NCBI GenBank assembly: GCA_964631125.1
Contig: CAZVYN010000068.1
Span: 1 to 22,760 of the forward strand
Length of the DNA: 22,760 nucleotides
Source: CAZVYN01 sp964631125
GTDB taxonomy: Bacteria > Eisenbacteria > RBG-16-71-46 > CAIMUX01
Reading direction: 5' to 3'
Of this stretch, positions 15,789 through 22,760 are shown piece by piece. The position numbers and the translations under genes were made by a program. How positions within the stretch are numbered: the first letter of the stretch is position 1; the number at the start of each line of letters is the position of its first letter. The notes under the pieces are model-generated. The model was not told the DNA's origin and searched no databases. It saw only the letters and a list, made by a program, of their open reading frames with translations.

Positions 15789-16121
15789 TCACCTCCCCGG
15801 CCACTGCATGGTGCCGACCTGCGCGACGTCGATGACGGCGGGGACGTTGCCGACGCGGTAGAACTGCGCCAGTCGCGCCTCGTCGACTTCCATCCAGAAT
15901 CCCCGACCATTCTGCAGGTCGAACGTGATCATCCCCTCGTTGTCGGTCACGCCGGAGACGGCGCGATCGGAGAAGTAGAGCACGACGAGCGATCCATCCA
16001 GCGGGGTCTCCTCGTTCGTGAGCTGGAAGCTCACCACTGCCGCGCCGGCCAGGGTCGCAGTCGCGACCATGAGCAAGACGAGCAGCGACAGAATCCGCGC
16101 ATGCGGTAGTCGTAGTTTCAT
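15789..16121 (-). CDS. Small exported hypothetical protein
   Basis: A 110-residue protein of unknown function. A basic N-terminus (MKLRLPHAR) and hydrophobic core (ILSLLVLLMVATATLAGAA) give a Sec signal peptide cleaved near residue 28. The mature part of about 80 residues looks like a small beta-sandwich of the carboxypeptidase-regulatory or transthyretin kind (VVSFQLTNEETPLDGSLVVLYF, GVTDNEGMITFDL), but no family can be named with confidence. ATG 16121 was preferred over the earlier in-frame start at 16178 because GAGG lies about 7 nt upstream and the signal peptide starts there. It is the first gene of a two-gene operon with the exported protein downstream. A palindromic hairpin sits 29 nt upstream of the start. 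Confidence 0.7.
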   Translation of the reverse strand: MKLRLPHARILSLLVLLMVATATLAGAAVVSFQLTNEETPLDGSLVVLYFSDRAVSGVTDNEGMITFDLQNGRGFWMEVDEARLAQFYRVGNVPAVIDVAQVGTMQWPGR

Positions 16122-16149
16122 TGCAACCTCATTTCTCGGAACAAAGAAT

Positions 16150-16174
16150 CGGCGAAGCGGGCGCCCGCTTGCCG
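16150..16174. promoter_or_regulatory. Palindromic hairpin between hemL and the exported-protein operon
   Basis: A perfect 16-bp palindrome AAGCGGGCGCCCGCTT (16155-16170) is extended by CGGC/GCCG with one bulged G. On the minus strand it is followed by ATTCTTTGTT, so it could terminate the hemL transcript about 155 nt past its stop, act as an attenuator, or be an operator for the operon starting at 16121. Confidence 0.45.
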
Positions 16175-16328
16175 ACAAGGCGCCGCTTGAATCGCGGCCC
16201 GAAAAGCCTACTCCCGGGCTAGGGGCGTGGCAATCCCCCCGACGGTGCTCCGGGACGTTTTTTCAGCTCTCTCTCGCCCCCGGAGACGTTTCCGGAGACG
16301 TTCTCAAACGAGTACGGCGATCCTGGCC

Positions 16329-17656
16329 CTAGACCTCCGCGAGAACCTCACTCGCCGCCGCGAGCGCCAGGTCGATATCCGCTTCGGTGTGCGCGTAGGA
16401 GATGAAGTTGGTCTCGTACTGTGACGGCGCGAAGTAGACGCCGCGCGCGAGCATGCCGCGGAACCAGCGGGCGAAGAGGTCTAGGTCACAGCGCCGCACG
16501 TCGTCCCAGGAACGGACCGGGCCTGACTTGAAGAAGAGACTGATGAAGGAGCCGACGCGGGTCGCGGCGTAGTCGCGGCCGCGCGCGCGCAGGAGAGCAG
16601 TGAGGCCGTCATTCCAGCGGCGGCCGAGCGCCTCGAGCCGCGGATAAAGATCGCGTGTCTGCTCGACCTTGCGCAACGTGGCGAGAGCGGCGGCGGTCGC
16701 GAGCGGATTGCCGCTCAGCGTGCCGGCTTGGTAGATCGGTCCTTCGGGCGCGATCCGCGCCATCAATTCGGCGGAGCCGCCGTAGGCGGCGAGCGGGAGA
16801 CCTCCCCCCACGATCTTGCCGAGGACGGTGAGATCCGCGCGCACCGTATACAGTTCTTGCGCACCGCCTTGGGCGACGCGGAATCCGGTCATCACTTCGT
16901 CGAAGATCAGGAGCGTCTTCTCGCGGTCGCAGATCGCGCGCAGCCCTTGGAGGAATCCGCGCTCCGGCGGGACGCAGCCCATGTTGCCGGCGACCGGCTC
17001 GACGATGATGGCCGCGATCTCGTCGGCATACCGGTCGAACATGGCCTCGACCGAATCGAGGTCGTTGTAGCGGGCGACGAGGGTGTCCATGGCGACGCCG
17101 GTCGGCACGCCCGGGCTGTCGGGCAGACCCAAGGTCGCCGCGCCCGACCCGGCCTTGATCAAGAAGCTGTCGCCGTGACCGTGATAACAGCCTGCGAACT
17201 TGATGATCTTGTCGCGACTGGCGGCCCCGCGTGCGAGTCGCACGGCCGACATGCACGCTTCGGTGCCGGAGCTGACCAGCCGCACCTGCTGGATCTGCGG
17301 GACGAGCCGGACGATCGTCTCGGCCAGCTCGACTTCCGCTTCGGTCGGTGCGCCGAACGAGACTCCCGCGGAGGCGGCGCGCGTGACGGCGGCGATCACG
17401 TCGGGGTCGGCATGTCCGAAGAGAAGCGGTCCCCAGGAGCCGACGAAGTCGAGGTACTTCCGGCCGTCGACGTCGATGACGTGGGCCCCTTCCCCGCGCG
17501 CGAGGAACAGAGGATCGCCGCCGACAGCTCGGAAAGCGCGCACGGGCGAGTTGACGCCGCCCGGGATCACGCGCTCGGCGCGCTGGAGAAGCGCGCGACT
17601 CTTGTCTCCGGCGAGGGAGTTCGGGCGAACCCCCTCGCCGTTCCCTGCTGAATCGG

Positions 17657-17660
<4 letters not shown>
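16329..17660 (-). CDS. hemL: Glutamate-1-semialdehyde 2,1-aminomutase
   Basis: PLP-dependent enzyme of the C5 tetrapyrrole pathway that converts glutamate-1-semialdehyde to 5-aminolevulinate in the cytoplasm. The 443 residues cover the whole family length. Diagnostic segments are RVIPGGVNSPVRAF (30-43), the PLP-phosphate SSGTEA (130-135), CYHGHGDSF (158-166), FDEVMTGFR (253-261) and the Schiff-base lysine K282 in VLGKIVGGGLPLAAYGG. The start is GTG 17660, which overlaps the peptidase stop as GTGA and has no Shine-Dalgarno of its own. Expression therefore probably depends on re-initiation after the upstream M16 peptidase. The partial hemB at the right edge supplies the next enzyme of the pathway. 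Confidence 0.96.
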
Positions 17661-20479
<2,819 letters not shown>

Positions 20480-20621
20480 GAGTGGTTCCTCTCTGGGGGG
20501 TATGCCGGCATGAATCGCGGAATGGTAGCCTCGCCGCCGGCTCGCGAAAAGCTCCGCGAGAAGTCCCTTCCGCCGAGCCGCCGAGCCGAGGTTGCCGATA
20601 CCTGATCTCTAGGAGGTCTCC
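20480..20621. promoter_or_regulatory. Divergent promoter region, M16 peptidase / Ntn hydrolase
   Basis: The 142-nt spacer contains a perfect 10-bp palindrome ATGCCGGCAT (20502-20511). On the minus strand TACCAT (complement at 20522-20527) is a possible -10 for the peptidase, which would put the palindrome at the start of the transcript. CTCGCG and CGCGAG form another small inverted repeat. A perfect AGGAGG lies before ATG 20622. No -35 box is convincing, so the promoter placement is tentative. Confidence 0.3.
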
Positions 20622-21938
20622 ATGCCCCGACTCTCGGTCCGGACCGTGTCTCTTCGGCTTGTCGTCGTCGGCTGGATCGGCGTCTCGATCGGCGTCTCGA
20701 TCGGCGGAATCCCTGGCGGACAATCCCCCCAAACTGCTATCGCGCAAGCGCCCGACGCCCCCCTAGCCAGCGGCGAGCTCATCGCCGGAGGCGGCGCGGA
20801 CGATTTCCTGTCGGTCCGCCACGTGGTCCTGCGGGGACCCTGGTCGGAGATCGGCCGCTCGTTGGCCGCCCTCGCCTCGGAACATGGATGGAAGCCGCGC
20901 CTCGCCGACAATCCGGTTCCGGTGCGGGCGCAGCGCGCCTGGCTCGTGAACAACTATCCGGCGCACGTCGCGCGCATGCGTGGAGTGGCCGCCTTCGCCG
21001 GCATGCGATTGGACGAGGATCGCGCCTGGCTCTCGACCCTCTCCTATGGATTCGCGCGACCGGGTTGCTCGGTCGTCTTCTTCCCGCCCGCGTTGACCGA
21101 GAGCGGCCAAGGGATGCTGAGCCGCAACTACGACTTCACGACCGGCACCTTCACGGGTCGGCAACCGACGGACGCGGAGATCGCCTGCACGTCGCGACCG
21201 TATCTCTTGGAGCTGCATCCGACCGACGGCCACGCCTCGCTCTCGATGTGCGCGTACGACCTCTTGGGCGGCGTGATCGACGGCATCAACTCGCAAGGAC
21301 TGACCGTGGCGCTGATGGCCGATGATGAGATCGTCGAGCGGGGCCTCTCCAAGCCCGCGCCAGGCCCGCAGCCCGGCCTCGATGTGCTGCAAGTTGGGCG
21401 GATCCTCTTGGACACCTGCGCATCGGTCGAGGACGCCGAGCGGCTGCTCCGTCAGATCGACCTCTACTATTCGTCGATCCCCTGCCACTACCTCGTGGCC
21501 GATCGCTTCGGCCGTTCCTTCGTCTGGGAAAACGACGTCTCGATGGACAAGGGGCACGCCATCTGGGGAGAGCCAGACGAGGCGCTCGTCGCCACCAACT
21601 TCATGCTTCACCTCCACGCGAACGGCGACTCGCTCCTAGCGGAGCCGCATCCCGCCGGTTCCTTCAATCGCTACCGCCGAGTCCGCGAGCAGATCGCGCG
21701 ATCCGAAGGCAAACTCGACGACGCTGAGATCCGCGCGGTGGCTTCCTGCGTCGCGGCGTCGCACCCCGCGCCGCCCGAACCGTGGGCGCCGGGTCGAACG
21801 CTCTGGCACGCCGTCTACATCCCGAGCGAGCGAAGCATGTCCGTCGACTTCTATCTGGGCGAGGAAACCGATGCGACGACGGGAGCGCCGCGAGTCCGTC
21901 GGTCGGGCTACAAGGAGTTCGCGCTGAAGGCGGAGTAG
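20622..21938 (+). CDS. Exported C45/IAT-like Ntn hydrolase
   Basis: Cysteine N-terminal-nucleophile hydrolase of the acyl-CoA:6-APA acyltransferase / peptidase C45 type (linear amide hydrolases), 438 residues. A signal peptide covers about 1-42 (SLRLVVVGWIG, then AIAQA). In this family a propeptide is cut autocatalytically before a cysteine. Here C149 in RPGCSVVFF is the likely nucleophile, followed by the typical LSRNYDF segment (about 167-173) and the conserved GGVIDGINSQGLTVALM (about 212-228). ATG 20622 has AGGAGG upstream. The signal-peptide core contains a 12-nt direct duplication (GVSIGVSIGG). The substrate could be an amide such as an acyl-homoserine lactone, beta-lactam or lipid amide, but the sequence does not say. 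Confidence 0.85.
   Translation: MPRLSVRTVSLRLVVVGWIGVSIGVSIGGIPGGQSPQTAIAQAPDAPLASGELIAGGGADDFLSVRHVVLRGPWSEIGRSLAALASEHGWKPRLADNPVPVRAQRAWLVNNYPAHVARMRGVAAFAGMRLDEDRAWLSTLSYGFARPGCSVVFFPPALTESGQGMLSRNYDFTTGTFTGRQPTDAEIACTSRPYLLELHPTDGHASLSMCAYDLLGGVIDGINSQGLTVALMADDEIVERGLSKPAPGPQPGLDVLQVGRILLDTCASVEDAERLLRQIDLYYSSIPCHYLVADRFGRSFVWENDVSMDKGHAIWGEPDEALVATNFMLHLHANGDSLLAEPHPAGSFNRYRRVREQIARSEGKLDDAEIRAVASCVAASHPAPPEPWAPGRTLWHAVYIPSERSMSVDFYLGEETDATTGAPRVRRSGYKEFALKAE
20679..20702 (+). repeat. 12-nt in-frame tandem repeat in the signal peptide
   Basis: GGCGTCTCGATC occurs twice in tandem and begins a third time, encoding GVSIGVSIG in the hydrophobic core of the Ntn-hydrolase signal peptide. 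Gain or loss of a unit would change core length without a frameshift. Confidence 0.7.
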
Positions 21939-22054
21939 CGGAGCGGGCCGACACTCGTCTGGCGAGGACCTTGCGATCGTACATTGGAGCGCCCCATGGC
22001 TGATCGAGCGCAATATCAAACGACCGCTGCATACAGCGACGGCCGTTGAAGGTG

Positions 22055-22294
22055 CTACGAGATGAGATGCAAGCGTCGGAGATCAGCTTCGGTCCAGCCA
22101 GCTCCACGGAGCATCGCGGTGAGAGTCTTCGGGGGAAACGTGGCGCCGGGCCGGTGGAACGCGACGACGACGCGGTGACCGTCTGGGTGGCGGTAGATCC
22201 GGTGGCTTCCAGCGCTTCGAGTCCAGACGAAGCCGTCAGCCTCGCGCGCCTGGATCAGTCGCTGCGCGGTAAGCGAGCGCAGTTCCGGGTTCAC
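22055..22294 (-). CDS. hicA: HicA-type toxin (mRNA interferase)
   Basis: Type II toxin of 79 residues with the dsRBD-like HicA fold, which cleaves or blocks mRNA when free of its antitoxin. The family core is clear: ADGFVWTRSAGSHRIYRHPDG with catalytic H31 in GSHR, followed by VVVAFHRPGATFPPKTLTAMLRGAG. The start is GTG 22294, overlapping the antitoxin stop as GTGA, so toxin synthesis is coupled to antitoxin translation. It lies downstream of the antitoxin. The first half looks complete and no catalytic residue is missing. An imperfect hairpin with CGCTG/CAGCG at about 22007-22046 could end the transcript, but this is weak. Confidence 0.92.
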   Translation of the reverse strand: MNPELRSLTAQRLIQAREADGFVWTRSAGSHRIYRHPDGHRVVVAFHRPGATFPPKTLTAMLRGAGWTEADLRRLHLIS

Positions 22295-22524
22295 GGCGTG
22301 ACGACGCTCACTGCGGGCGCTTCGATGAGCTGCCGCCCGGGCGGAATCACTTCTCCGGCCGAGACCAAGTCAGCCACATAGACGGAGACGGCCTCCTGGA
22401 TATTTCGGAGTGCGTCATCTTGCGTCTGTCCCCAAGTCGCGCACCCCGGCAGCACTGGGCATTCGGCCGCCCATCGCCCGTTCTCGTCTTGCTCGACCAC
22501 AACATCGAAGACGTGAGTCCTCAT
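22291..22524 (-). CDS. hicB: HicB-type antitoxin
   Basis: Antitoxin partner of HicA with a partial RNase H-like fold, 77 residues. The family pattern is present: VVVEQDENGRWAAECPVLPGCATWGQTQDDALRNIQEAVSVYV. The product ends soon after this domain, so it lacks the extra helix-turn-helix or ribbon-helix-helix DNA-binding domain that many longer HicB proteins carry. Self-repression may be weak or handled differently. ATG 22524 was chosen because GGGAGG lies about 7 nt upstream and the conserved MRTHVFDVV start follows. A longer in-frame start at 22572 has no ribosome binding site. Antitoxin-first order and GTGA overlap with hicA fit a toxin-antitoxin operon. Confidence 0.92.
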   Translation of the reverse strand: MRTHVFDVVVEQDENGRWAAECPVLPGCATWGQTQDDALRNIQEAVSVYVADLVSAGEVIPPGRQLIEAPAVSVVTP

Positions 22525-22577
22525 ATGGAACCTCCCGAACGGAGAGTGTGCCTCTCTCATGGTGGATCGCATTGCTC

Positions 22578-22619
22578 GTTGCTATACAACATCTCATGGC
22601 GGACACGACCGTCCGTCAA
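22578..22619 (-). promoter_or_regulatory. Weak promoter/operator candidate for hicBA
   Basis: On the minus strand TTGACG (complement of 22614-22619) is followed after 17 nt by TGAGAT, a weak -10. Just downstream GTTG-TATAG-CAAC (22578-22590) is a small inverted repeat that could be an operator for the HicAB complex. Match quality is low. Confidence 0.25.
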
Positions 22620-22690
22620 CGTGGCCTGAGGTTGGGCTACGCTGGCGCTCCCCTGTCACCAGCTCGCTCCAGGTTCGTGAATGATCCGGG

Positions 22691-22760
22691 TTACGTCGAG
22701 AGCATGCCCGCCGCCACATCCTTGGCGTGATACGTGACCACGATGTCCGCGCCGGCGCGG
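22691..22760 (-). CDS. hemB: Delta-aminolevulinic acid dehydratase (porphobilinogen synthase), C-terminal 23 codons
   Basis: The last 23 codons of a gene entering from the right edge. They end with RAGADIVVTYHAKDVAAG... and stop TAA at 22691-22693. RAGAD followed by a hydrophobic strand, TY, and AKD is the characteristic C-terminus of HemB, which condenses two 5-aminolevulinate molecules to porphobilinogen. The same strand holds hemL 5 kb away, supporting the call. Only the tail is visible, so completeness cannot be judged. Confidence 0.85.
   Translation of the reverse strand, partial: RAGADIVVTYHAKDVAAGMLST

Noticed and set aside
21996..22049. 17-codon + strand frame beginning ATGGCTGATCGA after the Ntn hydrolase, with TACATT upstream
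   Set aside because: It is very short, the box is 10 rather than 7 nt away, and nothing else supports expression.
21664..22107. 147-codon minus-strand frame with protein-like stretch near 21950-22040
   Set aside because: Most of it is antisense to the Ntn hydrolase and it overlaps the end of hicA. The protein-like segment is too short to support a gene.

Overview
The window is a GC-rich, gene-dense stretch of bacterial chromosome. I see no rRNA, tRNA, CRISPR array, transposase, integrase or phage gene. Several genes carry domains common in the FCB superphylum and related uncultured lineages such as Candidatus Eisenbacteria: a secreted FG-GAP/ASPIC protein with a FlgD-type Ig tail, a GWxTD-like exported protein, and a remnant of a Y_Y_Y-type sensor kinase. 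That placement is an inference from domain content, not a phylogenetic result. Several proteins carry export signals, and the large M16 peptidase also suggests a diderm.

Left part (1-5652): the 3' end of a GH1 glycosidase gene runs off the left edge on the minus strand (start GTG 1245). Divergent from it is a full-length PilB/GspE-type secretion ATPase (1383-3533, +). Between that gene and the secreted FG-GAP protein (4000-5652, -) lies a convergent spacer. It holds GC-rich tandem repeats, a strong bidirectional hairpin and one doubtful small reading frame.

Middle part (5780-12026): a co-directional + cluster encodes a membrane-anchored protein of unknown function, a class I SAM O-methyltransferase and a large exported GWxTD-like protein. 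It meets, stop codon on stop codon, a minus-strand pair: a NarL/LuxR-type response regulator (10182-10805) and its ATGA-coupled sensor kinase. The kinase is broken. A Y_Y_Y domain and a HisKA_3/HATPase module lie in different frames across a short CG repeat, the linker and membrane segment are missing, and the usual N-terminal propeller is absent.

Right part (12186-22760): an 823-residue SEC-C zinc-motif protein (+) is followed by a second copy of the bidirectional hairpin, which shares 19 identical bases with the first. Next come two small exported proteins in an operon (-), then hemL (-), which overlaps by GTGA the end of an exported two-domain M16 peptidase gene (-). Divergent from the peptidase is an exported C45/IAT-like Ntn hydrolase (+). 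A hicB-hicA toxin-antitoxin pair (-) follows, and the last 23 codons of hemB (-) enter from the right edge. The right end is therefore a tetrapyrrole-synthesis neighbourhood (hemB...hemL) interrupted by a toxin-antitoxin pair and two hydrolases.

The observations most worth following are the repeated bidirectional hairpin, the deletion-frameshift in the sensor kinase, two start codons each preceded at exactly 7 nt by a TANNNT box (possible leaderless mRNAs), and the large uncharacterised SEC-C protein.
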